From assembly GCA_030867875.1 (NCBI GenBank), contig JAOWCC010000936.1, positions 81,005,032 to 81,069,031 on the forward strand: a stretch of 64,000 nucleotides of DNA. The letters are read 5' to 3'. The notes under the pieces were generated by a model that saw only the letters and a program-made list of their open reading frames with translations, was not told the DNA's origin and did not search any database. This DNA is from Actinernus sp. WN-2022. Its lineage: Eukaryota; Cnidaria; Anthozoa; Actiniaria; Actinernidae. A program made the translations under genes and the position numbers. Below are positions 12,312-25,119 of the stretch, one piece after another (position 1 is the first letter of the stretch; the number at the start of each line of letters is the position of its first letter).

Positions 12312-12394
12312 CGCGCGCCCAGCCGTGAGTGGGAGAGGATCGCGGGCTCACCGAAACCCCCACGGCTGGAAACCGAGCCTATACCTGTGGCAGC
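12312..12394 (-). repeat. Inverted-repeat arm, partner at 10270-10350
   Basis: This is the reverse-complement counterpart of the block at 10270-10350. It runs from gcgcgcccagccgtgag through aaacccccacggctgg to gaaaccgagcctatacctgtggcagc. The flanking DNA holds no gene. Confidence 0.6.
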
Positions 12395-13660
12395 ACCGAG
12401 TCTAAATCTGCAGGCCGTTGTTCTGTGCAGCAAAATTTCTGCGCATGCGTTAAATTTCAAGTTCACCATCAATCAGATTGCACTGTGCTGGTCACGTAAC
12501 AATCGCTGAATTTATTTACATAATTTAATACAGTAAAATCAAGATGGTGGAACCGCGAGGAAATTTCTCTCAAATTTGGAGTCCCATCTCTCAAATGTAA
12601 GCAGTTTAATATTTTATTTAACTTCACTCGTGCGAAAGCCTTCCAACAGGCTCAGGATATTTCAACTGTCGCTCTTGTTTGAGGTACGTTTCGTAGATTT
12701 TATGCCACATTTCAATTTACTCTCGGTCATAATACATACCAGCGCAAACACCGTGATCGGTAGGCCAACACTAAAATAATTTTGTCGCCGTTTTTGGCTG
12801 GTTTACCGATTTCGTACGATCTCTCCGTGTACCGCGTTATACATGTATACTGAATAGCTGATTTATAGCGAAATATAGCGATTTACTAGCAAATATATAT
12901 ACTGGTTGAGCAGTTATAATGGGTTACTATCCTCTATCGAAGTCTGAAGACATCTGAACTCCTGAACTGTGAGAGCAATACTGTCGCTCGCCAGCACAGA
13001 ATAATTTATGATGACCCAAACGATATTCAACTCTCAAGGTAAACAAACAAGAAACCTCTCGCGGCCGAGATTTTGGTTCGAGAAATTCGAGAAAGGCTTC
13101 CAACAATTCCCTTTATAGTTCTTTAATATAATGAGCAGACTGAAGTTTTGGGAATGACCGTAAAGCTTTTAATTAGAGATAACCAACAGGCATTTCAGTT
13201 AATAATCTTTAATCCAACAACTACCAAGATGGACTCGTAATGGCAAGAACAGCAGATAAAGTTACATAGAGGCACACAAATTGACATGGCTAGCTCCATC
13301 ACAGGATGGACAGGATACAACTTATAATATGGTACAAATATAAACATACATTTGAGACAATCATCTATTAGTACTCGGAACCTGCAGTATAACAGAACAG
13401 CAGACTAAATTGTAACGTGTGTTACATGAATAAGTAGTGTTTAAATTAAAAGGTCAACATACGAGAAAAAACAAAAATATTAAATTACATATATGCTTGG
13501 GGAGCAGAGAATGAAAGTCACCACGCTACCGGCCACTCTTAAAGACTGCTAAATTCAGCTAATAATTATTCCCTTTGGTTAATATTACTAAGAGGATTTC
13601 AAATGAAAGTGTATTTCATCTTCAATCTCATGTGGCCCGAGTGAAAGCCCAGATGGGCTC
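12395..13660. other. Non-coding stretch, nothing recognised
   Basis: The sequence is AT-rich with short chance ORFs only. I see no domain, repeat array or transposon ends. Confidence 0.45.
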
Positions 13661-13791
13661 TTATTATAATTTTTATAATTATCATAATTATTATAATTAT
13701 TATAATTATTATTACTACTAATATGGCCATTATCATTAGTAGTAGTATTGTTATTATAATTATTACTATATTAATACTATTATTATTATTG

Positions 13792-13822
<31 letters not shown>

Positions 13823-13890
13823 CTACTACTATTATTATTGTTATTATAATTATTACTATTAATACTATTATTACTTATTATTATTATAAA
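13660..13890. repeat. Imperfect (ATT)n microsatellite
   Basis: About 230 bp of att/tat triplets with occasional act or gtt interruptions. It may be the tail of an old retroelement, but no coding remnant is attached. Confidence 0.9.
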
Positions 13891-13894
13891 ACGA

Positions 13895-14955
13895 GGAGGG
13901 GGAAAAGAGAAAATAAATAAATAATCTATAAGATAAGTAGACGAGACGAGACTGTTGCCAAATTCCATTGTAAATTACAGTGTCACATGGCTAACGGTAT
14001 AGTGACGTCATAAGGATCCGAAACAAACCGAAAACAGCGAAGAAAAAAAATATTATAGAAGAAGAGGGAGTTAGTAATGCCCTTGGGTTGGGTATTTTAA
14101 AATCTTGAGGTGTGATTGACCATTACGCTAAAAATCTTAATATTGGTATGAAAACCGCAACGGTAAGGCCACTAAATTTCAGCTGGGTAGTGGTTTGGTT
14201 TCCAACCACTTTCCCTCAAAAAATAATAAAACTAGCTAAATAAATGTTAGCTTGAAGAAATCGCGCTATGATTAGTGCACTGAGCCGAGCTCGGAAAGTT
14301 AGAACCATTAGTGAAAAGCCTCTCAATGGACGTTCATGAATAATTGATTTATCAACTAGTAGAGTAGTGGAAAATGCCATTAGACGTGATCAGTAGAACC
14401 TCCAAATGGTTATCAGTGTAAATAGCGGATTAAATTGGTTTATAAGTCGAAGCCACTGGCTAAAAAAACCATTAGTAGATCGATCTCGATAGACAGCCGA
14501 GTGGATGTCATATCTATGTTACAGCGGTCCATATGTATACAACTGAAAATCACAGCCGTTATATGACAATTGAACTTACCTGTATAATATACGGCTGGAA
14601 TACGTGAAAGTTCGTTTGTAGTTGCTTTTCTTTTGTTCTCACAAAGTGAAGTTTCATCGTGATTAACTGCCGAAAGTTCTTTTAAACGTATAAATGATCT
14701 GTATTGTTGCATTTACTGATGCTAGAATGTATACCGGTAATTTTCTGGAGGACAAAACTTATCCGATGCCTCGCTTGTAGTAACGACTAAACATCGCAGT
14801 CGAAGTCCTGCTAGAAACTACTATGAACTGCTGTCAACGTAGTTGAAATGGCTGAATATGTGGCCATTTACAAACAACCCTTGGGTCGTTTGTCAAATGT
14901 TTCCTCCACTGCATTTGGGGGGAGGGGTGGTGTTAGTTGGTCTGTTTTTAAATAT
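13895..14955. other. Non-coding stretch with one weak exon candidate
   Basis: Nothing firm is seen here. A minus-strand ORF starts at 14712 and meets a consensus donor (CAG|GTAAG, exon edge 14580). That could mark a first exon, but no partner exon or homology supports it. Confidence 0.3.
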
Positions 14956-14959
14956 CTGG

Positions 14960-15436
14960 CCCCATCACATGACGGAATTACACAAAGCAGACTACATATC
15001 TCATCCCAAACTAACCCTAACCCCATCACATGACGGAATTACACAAAGCAATGACGGAATTACACAAAGCAGATACATATCTCATCCCAAACTAACCTAG
15101 CTAACCCCATCTCATGCCGTGACGGAATTACCCAAAGCAAATACATATCCCAAACTAACCCTTACCCAAAGCATATACATGTCTCATCCCAAACTAACCC
15201 TAACCCCATCACATGACGGAATTACCCAAAGCATATACATACCTCATCCCAAACTAACCCTAACCCCATCACATGACGGAATTACCCAAAGCATATACAT
15301 ATCTCATCCCAAACTAACCCTAACCCCATCACATGACGGAATTACCCAAAGCATACACATATCTCATCCCAAACTAACTCTAACCCCATCACATGACGGA
15401 ATTACCCAAAGCATATTCATATCTCATCCCAAACTT
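14960..15436. repeat. 60-bp minisatellite
   Basis: From about 15180 the period is exactly 60 bp: …tctcatcccaaactaaccc, taaccccatcacatgacgg, aattacccaaagcatatac. There are four to five near-identical units, preceded by shortened and rearranged units from 14960. The unit contains ccctaacccc but is not a telomeric array. The period is divisible by three, so an artificial repetitive ORF crosses it. Confidence 0.95.
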
Positions 15437-15439
15437 TAA

Positions 15440-17740
15440 GGCACAAACCAGGCTGATTTGTCACAGGAAAGGTCTGTGTTGGACTGCGAGCAGCTCGGGG
15501 CGGTTGTACTGCTGTCACGTGACCTCGTGGAGTCTAAAATGGCCACAATGAACTGCCCTCGCGCGTTTATCAGTAACGTGTTACAAGCCGCTAGGAAATG
15601 ATTGCGCTATTTTTAACGCCTATACTGCGGCTCCAGGTTGAAGTTAAATGTGAATTTAGATCGATCGTTACACACCACTCGTAGCGAGCGCCTCTACTTC
15701 TGTGTCGGCGAATTAAGCCTTCTCTATCTCTTACCGTTCTGTTCTGCCTATCCACGGACCGCCTATCTCTAGCGCATCGCAGTCTTAACTGTCTGTGGGT
15801 ACATTAGCGCGCATGCTGTGTGTTGTGATATCAGCTTTGTGCAAACACTTTGTACAAATCTTAATACAACTGAACTCTTTATGGACGATTTAAAACTTGC
15901 TCCTTGGGCTTGGGGTGGATCAGTTTGTAATAAGTTAAAAATGTAATGCTTTTTTCGCTTCCGCAAACGAAGAACTTTGGGTCGGTATTCAAATTTACAA
16001 AACACTACTCGTATTTGGTATTCGCATGCAAAGACAGTCTCAATTAGTTTCAATCACGAAGACCGGATGCTGTATTGATATGACTGCGTCAGAAGTGGCG
16101 TACAACACCTGAAAATGCGTTTCTCTCGAGGACCAACGATTATTAGTTCCGACCATCAACTAGTGATGTTGGCTTGAGTTTATCCCCGTGATGTATTCCT
16201 AATGCTCGCAATTTAGGCGGCCTCACTGAATTAAAACGTATTGTAACTTTTCGGTATTGTACTCACTGTTAAAAGAGTTTTGCATCATGAGGAACTAATA
16301 ACAGTTATAGCTTCCTCAACACAAATAGAAACTTTTAGTTCTACTTGTAAGTCTAATCCTTTTTGTGAAGGAGTAGCTACAGTAAACCTAAAATCAGTGG
16401 TTATATATACACCTTATGTATAAATGGTAAATGTTATTTAAAGGTAAAAGTGCAGTAGATCACTGTTGAGTGCTTCCACATTAAACTGCGAACACCACCA
16501 TTAGTGATTCTACAAGTTATTGAGATCTCAATTTCATGGCTGGAGCTCAATGTGGACTGACAAGCCCCCGACTAGCCACGCTTTCATGATTTTTCTAGTT
16601 TTTAAATGCTAATATATTTTCAGCAATTAAAGGCCAAACTTGTCAGTATTACTTACTATAGCCGGTATGATATAATAGATATGGTGGTATCACTTCACCA
16701 AAATTGCCAGCTCGTATTATGGGACTTATACAAATTAGTAGTTAACAAGGTTTTGAGGATCCATCAACTGGTAAAACCGGCAAAAAGAAAATGAAAACAA
16801 TTGCGATATTGTATTTCCAATCGGTTCAGTTGCTTGCATGGCAAGGTTTGAGACAAACCTTTAGGGCAATAAGGCTATCCGTGGTCAACTACAGCCGTTG
16901 GCATGTGAAACAGCAACTCAGTATGTATATCAGTATGTATATCAGAAAGTCAGTTTTCAGTTTCTCCGATCGATCATGATCAGGCCCTTTACAAATTTAT
17001 CCGTATTTTATCAGTATAATCGTAGTCATTATAGCGGTTAGAGACTGACGGGCATGCTTTGTTGAAAATAGGAAAATGAAAAGGTATCCTTAATGATATA
17101 CTGCATGGTCAGACCAAGGCTTGCTGGCAACAAGGTATCGGTAATGCGGACTCTCAGTTACAAGGTCCATGTTTGTCATTTGCTAGCCGGAGTTTTTCAT
17201 ATTTTGCCATTACTATACCACTCTATCGCTCCAAAAAAGGCTCCCTTCTAGTTCACCGAAATCTTGTACATACAGTATGCGGCATGAAGTGTTTGAAATA
17301 GCAATATTGTAAAGACGTGGATTACAAATTAAATCAGTACATGGCCGAGTTTTATTATAAAGTAAAGCTGTTCGCCTCATTGTACGATAGATCATGTTTC
17401 TTCAATCTTTTTTATCATTTTACACTATGTCAGTGTATTTGGCACGTACTGTTCATGGTTGGGAATACGTCATACTTCATTTCTCATCAGATAAAGTTCT
17501 CAGTTTTGGTCCGTTCGAGTTATGCGATCTGATAAGACAACTGTGAAGTAACCTACAGCCATTTGAACCTCATTTTAGTCATTAGGTGTGATTAGTATAC
17601 GTACAATCTTGTTACGTCATCTACGATATTTTGTATTAATTGCTGAATACATCTGATTTTGTTATAGTTGCGCACTTAATTCTTGAAATAAAACCAAAAC
17701 GAAGTCAGAAGCTCATTACCAGTAGTTTTGGCGTCCATTT
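15440..17740. other. Non-coding stretch, nothing recognised
   Basis: Short ORFs only, without domains or splice support. No transposon boundary was resolved. A 12-bp direct repeat (cagtatgtatat) occurs around 16920-16940. Confidence 0.4.
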
Positions 17741-17744
17741 TTGC

Positions 17745-18742
17745 CATATGCTATACTATATGCTATACTATATACCATATGCTATACTATATACCATATG
17801 CTATATACTATACTATACTATATATGCTATACTATATGCTATATACTAAGTATATGCTATATACTATACTATACTATATATACTATGCTATATGCTATAT
17901 ACTATACTATACTATATATGCTATACTATACACCATATGCTATATACTATATGCTATATACTATACTATACTATATAATTATGCTATACTATATACTATA
18001 TGCTATATACTATACTATACTATACTATATATGCTATACTATATGCTATATACTATACTATACTATATATGCTATACTATATACCATATGCTATATACTA
18101 TATGCTATATACTATACTATATATGCTATACTATATATACCATATGCTATATACTATACTATACTATACTATATATGCTATACTATATACCATATGCTAT
18201 ATACTATATGCTATATACTATACTATACTATATATGCTATACTATATGCTATATACTATACTATACTATATATGCTATACTATATACCATATGCTATATA
18301 CTATATGCTATATACTATACTATACTATATATGCTATACTATATATACCATATGCTATATACTATACTATACTATATATGCTATACTATATACCATATGC
18401 TATATACCATATGCTATATACTATACTATACTATATGCTATACCATATGCTATATACTATACTATACTATATGCTATACCATATGCTATATACTATACTA
18501 TACTATATATGCTATACTATATGCTATACTATACTATACTATATATGCTATACTATATATACTATATGCTATATACTATACTATACTATATATGCTATAC
18601 TATATACCATATGCTATATACTATATGCTATATACTATACTATACTATATATGCTATACTATATACCATATGCTATATACTATATGCTATATACTATACT
18701 ATACGATATATACTATATGCTATACCATATGCTATATACTAG
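17745..18742. repeat. ~1-kb AT-rich satellite of TATAC/TATGC words
   Basis: Almost the whole kilobase is built from tatactatac, tatgctatac and tataccatatgc words in shuffled order. The words are short near-palindromes, so the tract can fold on itself extensively. Long ORFs cross it in all three plus frames because the words lack stop codons. None is a gene. Confidence 0.97.
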
Positions 18743-18744
18743 GT

Positions 18745-20865
18745 GGCTCAGCCAATTTACACCTTGAGCTATTTTTAGAACCAGGTATCCCGATAATTCT
18801 TTTCGCCGTCTTCACGTCAAGTCTTCATGGCCTTGCATTCGATTCTGTTGTCACGGATGGGCTGCCTGTGTTCAATACGTTATTTCCCCCAGAAAAAAAT
18901 ACTCCAATTGATCCCAAATTCCCGTGGTTATCAATCTCTGAGCGGTAAATCATTATTTAGAAGTCTTTTGACAAAGCCTTTCATCAAAATGGAGAAATTC
19001 CCAGCTTAAAAACGAAAATTCAAGATTTTTGGATTGCAATACGATCCTGTCAGGGGGAGGGACCGCAAAAAAAACACTTATGCCATGCATCCTACCAGAA
19101 GGATGTTTTGATTCGATGCGAAAGAAACCATGCCCCGATCCCGATGAAGAGTTAATTTGTAACGAAATAAATAATAACCCACTTCCGCGATATGCTTTAC
19201 TTGTCACGCACAAAGCTTTCAATACGAGGCTCCGTGCTAAATTAAATGTATTCTTTTCTCTGTGAAAACTTTGCTATAATTAATCTGTGCTATAATTAAT
19301 TAATTAACTCAATTTGTAATATAATCACCTTTTTCTACCCCCGCCTCGATTAGTTTAACTATTTGCGGAAGGAAGTTTCTTGTAATTTATAATAGCATCT
19401 TCTAATTGAAATAAATTATTGTCTAGAAGGTTTGTAGTTAACTTCTTTCAGTGTAAAATTTACGACTGATACACTCGAGAAAAGTGCCCAATAAATATGC
19501 TCAGATTGTATGAAAAGCACAAAAATTCAAGATGTTTAGCGAGTATTAAAGTTAGAAAGTATGTTTCTGACCTTGTTGAATCCGTCTGTAGTTTCTAGAG
19601 TTAAAAAACTTTTAGTTGGAAATGACAAAACTCGCGGGAAACTTAAAGCTTCTTGACGAATTTTCAAGCGCAAGCGTTCATGGGAAGGCCTTCCAATCCT
19701 CCTTCATAAAAAATAAAGGACAAATTGTTTCCGGTCTTCATTTTTTGGTCTTTATTTTTTTTAAATCTATTTTCTTCGCATTTTATGTAAAAAAACACAA
19801 GCAATTGGTGGTTTTCATCGTCATGACAACGCGATCGCAAAATTGGTTTGCATTGATAAAATTAAATAACACATTGGTCCTTGTAGAACTACCAAACATA
19901 CACTTATAAACGAAATTTTGGAACATTAGATTATTTCCTAACGGATCTGTGGGCCAATGAATGTACGACAATTTTACAGTACTTTGTATGCGGCCGCTAC
20001 CTTTGTGTCCCTCTCTGGGACACCAACATGGCGGCCATAAAGGGAAAATACAAATAAAGCTTAATTTCCCATCAAAATCATTGGGTTTCACTTCAAAACT
20101 CTTTCAATGCAACTTTTAAAGATTTATCGAGTTAAAAAAAAAGATATCGACACAATTACATGGATTTTTATGCCTTCCGGAAAACACGCTAGGTCGGTTC
20201 GATTCTGTCATAAAATTCAAAATTTATTTACTCCGGACTGCTCCGGAACAATACATCCCGATGTGAATTATTTTCTGTGTAGACTTTTATTATCGATGTC
20301 TAGGATATATAGTTTAGATTTTAGGTTTTTGATGACGTCACTTGATGTTGTCGCCAGATTTTGGCGGTAAGGTCAGGCAAAATCAGAAAATGGGGAAAAT
20401 ATTTGGGGGTTAGGCAGAGGGGTTAGGCCAGGTGAAAAAGAGAGGCCGAGGCCGACGGTGATTCAGAAGGCTAAATTTAATCAGGACTTGATATAAGAGT
20501 GAAGGGATTGAGGGAGGGGAGGCAGTTCCTTGGAGAAAGGGGGCCATTGGCCCCCTACCCCTCCCTTCCTATTTGTCCCCCCTGGCAACGACACTGACAA
20601 GGGATCGCAATTTCCTTTCCCCATTCCCCCTGCACTTGTCACACAGGGAACTAATGCCCATTCCGACAACTTTTTTGAACTCGCTTGAGCAAAAGATTTG
20701 CCGGGAGTTTTTATCGGGAATTTAACAAAATTGAAACATGACTTTGGGATCCCTGTGTTAGGGTCCGCTGTCCTTTCGCACCGCGTACTCACATCTGATC
20801 TCAAGTTGAAAAAGTTCCAGTATGAGTTTTTTTAGTCGTGTTTTTGTTCGGTTACGATAATAATA
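18745..20865. other. Non-coding stretch upstream of POFUT1
   Basis: I see no convincing exon. The last few hundred bases should include the POFUT1 promoter, but I see no clear TATA box. Confidence 0.4.
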
Positions 20866-23800
20866 ATGTGTATGAGCCAATTTGCTTTGGTTAGGTACCT
20901 TTTTCTGTGCCTATTGCTGCAGATTATTGCGTTCGTATCGATTCTAAGTAGTGCAGATGAGGCGAAGGAACTTCTTGACGAACACATCGCCTTTGGAGCT
21001 GGAGTTGGACAACATCATGGTGTGGACGTGATGGCTGCCACGTCGACTGGCAGTTCAGAGGCGTATGTGACGTATTGTCCGTGTATGGGTGAGTGAGGAA
21101 CTCTTTTATACTACATCAGTAAGGTTTTGAAAAATGCTCAGCCACTGAAAACATGTTTTCACAATTCCTTATTAAAGTCACAACAATAAAAAAACAGGTT
21201 TAAGCTTATATTTATAGTCAACAATAAACCGGTGGTATTGATTTTATTATTTGTTAGTATACTATTTTCAAAATATGAGGTACATGTATGTCTGAGATCT
21301 TCTATAATTTTTAAAGACTCCAAGGTTGTTAAATTATTTTCCCCTATTACCCAAATACTTTTGAGCAATATAAGAAACATCTCGCTTGGTCCTTATGTCT
21401 CTATCAATTCCAAGCCCGCCCATCCCCCCCCCCGGGCAAGATGGGGAATTTGACAACCTATCTGTCCCTGGGGTGGGGCATTTGTTTTGCGCAAGCCCGG
21501 GCCCGGGGCATTTGTCAAAATAATATCCCACCCCTCCCCTGTGTTTGATTTTGTTTTGCTCAACTGATCAACACGTGCTTGCTTCGTCGATCAACATGGC
21601 GGCGGAAAAGTCATCCGTGAACATGACGTTAGGAATTTCCCAGTTTCGGGGTGAAGTGTGCGGTTTGTTGGCCCCCAAATCCCACATTCACTAGCCAGTT
21701 CCACTTACGAAAGTGTTTGAAGGTGAGTACTGCATTACTTTAATAAAGAAAAGCGGTGAAATGTGGCTTTGAAACGGCGAAGAAATTTGGCGCGTTCGCT
21801 ATACTTGCCCCGGGGTGGGGCATTTGCATAACTTAGCTGGCCCCACGGTGGGGCATTTGCAACGTTCTGATTCCAAAATGACAAAATCCCCACAAATGCC
21901 CGGGGGGGGCATGGGCGGGCTTGGAATTGATAGAGACATTACTGTAAGTTATGGATCCTTGTTTCCCTGCCTTTTTTATACATAAATTAAGCAGGGGGAA
22001 ACTCAGTCCTTAACTTATGGTATGGACCTCTGTCTCATTTAATAAGAGTATCAGTCAATAATCTAAATCATTGACTGAGACATAAAAGTACTTGAGAAAA
22101 TATTTTTTTGCTTGATTTGGTAAACCATTAAGTGTAAAGAGAATGTACATATATATGTAGTGTAAGCATATATATGGCATGGTTCACAGTTGCTTGATAT
22201 GTTTTGTATAAACAAACCTGGTGGCTGGAGAGAGAAAAGAAGGTTTTGCAAATTTATGACTGAATGCTGAACAGATTTTGTGTTTGCGGCTTTTGATTTC
22301 TAGTGTGGATGTGATGCAGGTCAACCTAATTGCAGATTATGTTCATGGAAGTATAAGGTTTTTTTAGCCCAGTAACTGGTGAAAATCAAAGAAATGAAAG
22401 AATCTCAAATACGAATTATACATTTTTTTCCAATGTTTGGAGTCGACCAATTATTTGCTCTTATACATGTCACTCTGGCTTTTATTAAAGTTCTTCATCC
22501 CTTGAAATATTATTCTAACATTAATTCCATCATGTCTAAATTTGATGCAATATTTGTTCCATTTACTGGCTTCATATTGGCCAGTTTTGGCTACTTAATT
22601 AGTAGTGAAAGGGTTATAATAATCAATAAATCACCAAAAAGGAATTATTTAACAAAAATTATGACATTATAACATGTGTACTAGCTATATACCAATAACA
22701 TTGTTCATCTCAACTGACAAAATAGTTTATTTTTATTATGATAACAAAACTAATAAAAGGTTTAAATCTAGGAAGGGCCACAGAGCCAAAAAAGGAAACT
22801 GTGTAGTGACAGTAATGTAGATATACATGTATGCTGTTCCATAATTATATGCAACCTAGAAATATGCAGTATGACTTAATTCTAACGGAAGGGAGTACAC
22901 AGGCCCAAGGAGGTTTGAAGGTACATGTATATGTCAAGCCAATAAATATGAATCAGTTAGATTGCATCACTCAGTATTTATATTAATGGAACAGAATCAA
23001 TTTATTTTTATTTTGAAAGTATTTGCTGTTTGTAACATTGTTAAAATAACTTTTTATTAGTAAGGTAATATGATTAAATGTGGATTTGATGTGATTTTAT
23101 ATTTTACTTGTAGGTCGATTTGGTAATCAGGCAGATCAATTTTTAGGGTCCCTAGCCTTTGCAAAGGGTTTGAATCGCACATTAATTCTCCCTCCATGGA
23201 TAGTCTACCCAAGTAGTTCTCCTAGAGGCTCTGTGAGTAGCAATATATATTTAAAATTTGTACACGTAATTTATAGTTGCTTTAAGCTAATCAGCCATGA
23301 TGAAAACCCTCACTCAATAAAAATTGAAGAGGTCCAAAAAAGGATTAATAAGGAGATGATGTAAAGTGCAATTAACTGATCAATATCTTCTTTTTCATAA
23401 TTACAGTGGTTTAGACCGCGCGCTTTTGATAGATCAAGATAAGTACTGTACTGTAGTCTAGAGATATTAGATACTACAGTATCCTTAATATACTCACCTG
23501 GAGAGAATTTATGAACTTGATCAAAATTCACTAGCTTTTCTCACCCTCTTTAGCAATCAATGAATATTTTACTCATGAACATTATAAATATTTTACAAGG
23601 TAATATACAGTATCTAATAATTTATTTTGAATGTGCAAACTATTCATTTGTAAGTAACCCATCATCTTCACTAATGAATGAATTGTTTAATATATATTAA
23701 AACAGGAGAGGATACCATTTGACACCTGGTTCAAGGTTGAACCTTTGAATAAGTACCACAGGGTGACTACTATGGAAAAATTCATGAAGGAAATTGCACC

Positions 23801-25080
23801 AACTGTATGGCCTCCTGGCAAAAGAATAGGTAACGTGGTTACTACTGACTTGGCATAATTCTAAGTTGTAAACTTTGAATATCTTGGAGATTTATTAATG
23901 TTAAAGGGGCTATGTCATGGTACTGCGCATGTATTGAGTAATCGCTTGTTTTGTGGCTGTTAATTGGATACAAACAGTTAAACTTCCCTCCCTCAATGCT
24001 TGATTGAAAGGATTTTCAATATTTTCCCTGGAGACTGTTTATATATATGTTGTAGTTGAAATTGACCATTCAGTTCAATTTGACCTTGGTTCAGAACAAA
24101 CTAGTTCAATTTGATCCAGTCAATTCAAACTACTGTAGGTCAATTTGACCCAGTCAAAAAAACTAGTTTAATTTGACTCAAACAAATTAGTGAGCACACA
24201 TTGTTGATGGTTATTTTATTTTTTTATGTATGGGTAGGATTTGGATTAGTTCACATGATTATTGATTGTTTGAAGCAAACTAAAGCAAAAAAATTTGGAC
24301 TTTCATGATAGATTCCATGTGGGTTACTACTTCATGTAAGTGTTGACTTGTTGACCCAAGAGGATCTGGGTTCTGGTTTAAGTTACTTATATAATAAATG
24401 TTGCTTCCAAATCAACAAGCGCTTGTGTGGTGCAGTGTGTTAAGTCAGTGGAAAACTGGGTGTGTCAAGGCAGAGCTGCTGAGTTCAAATCCCTCTGAGT
24501 TCAGTACATGGTATTACATCTGAATGAAAGGTAAGTGTAAGTATATGGGAGGGGAGAGAGAGGAGGGAAGGGAGGGGAGGGCGATTTTTTTTAGAATCAT
24601 TGATAGCGAAACCTGGAATTGACCTGGGTCAATTTGACCTAGGTTGGTTTGACCGGGTCAAATTGAACTAGTTGAATATGACCAGTGGTCAAATTGAACT
24701 AGTTTGTTTTGACTCATGGTCAAATTGAACTGAATGTCAATTTCAACTGCAACATATACACTGTTTGTTAGTCATTTTTGCATATTTGCTTTCATTTTAA
24801 GCATCCCACATGGCCGAGAGGTTCGTTAGTTCATATCAAAATCGGTGGAAATAGCTTTTTCCGGCCCGGAAAAATGAATGTAAAGTCTTACCATGACATA
24901 CATGTAGCCCCTTTAACTACATATGAGGGTAACACATTATTTTACCTAGAGAGGGTAACATGTTTACCTCTAATACATAGCTCAGTAATCTTCCACATGT
25001 CCCTCTGTTGACTTAGTCCTACAATTTTATGTTCTTATACAATAAGATGAGAAGGTCTAACTGTTTGATTATGTAAAGGT

Positions 25081-25119
<39 letters not shown>

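Noticed and set aside
14580..14712. Minus-strand first exon with a consensus donor
   Set aside because: A single donor site without a partner exon, homology or promoter is too weak to call a gene.
14960..15436. Possible telomeric or CRISPR-like array
   Set aside because: It contains ccctaacccc, but the unit is a plain 60-bp minisatellite with no unique spacers and no (TTAGGG)n run. CRISPR is not expected in an animal genome.
17728..18948. 406-, 333- and 255-codon plus-strand ORFs
   Set aside because: They are translations of the TATAC/TATGC satellite (endless Y/I/L/C words) in all three frames.
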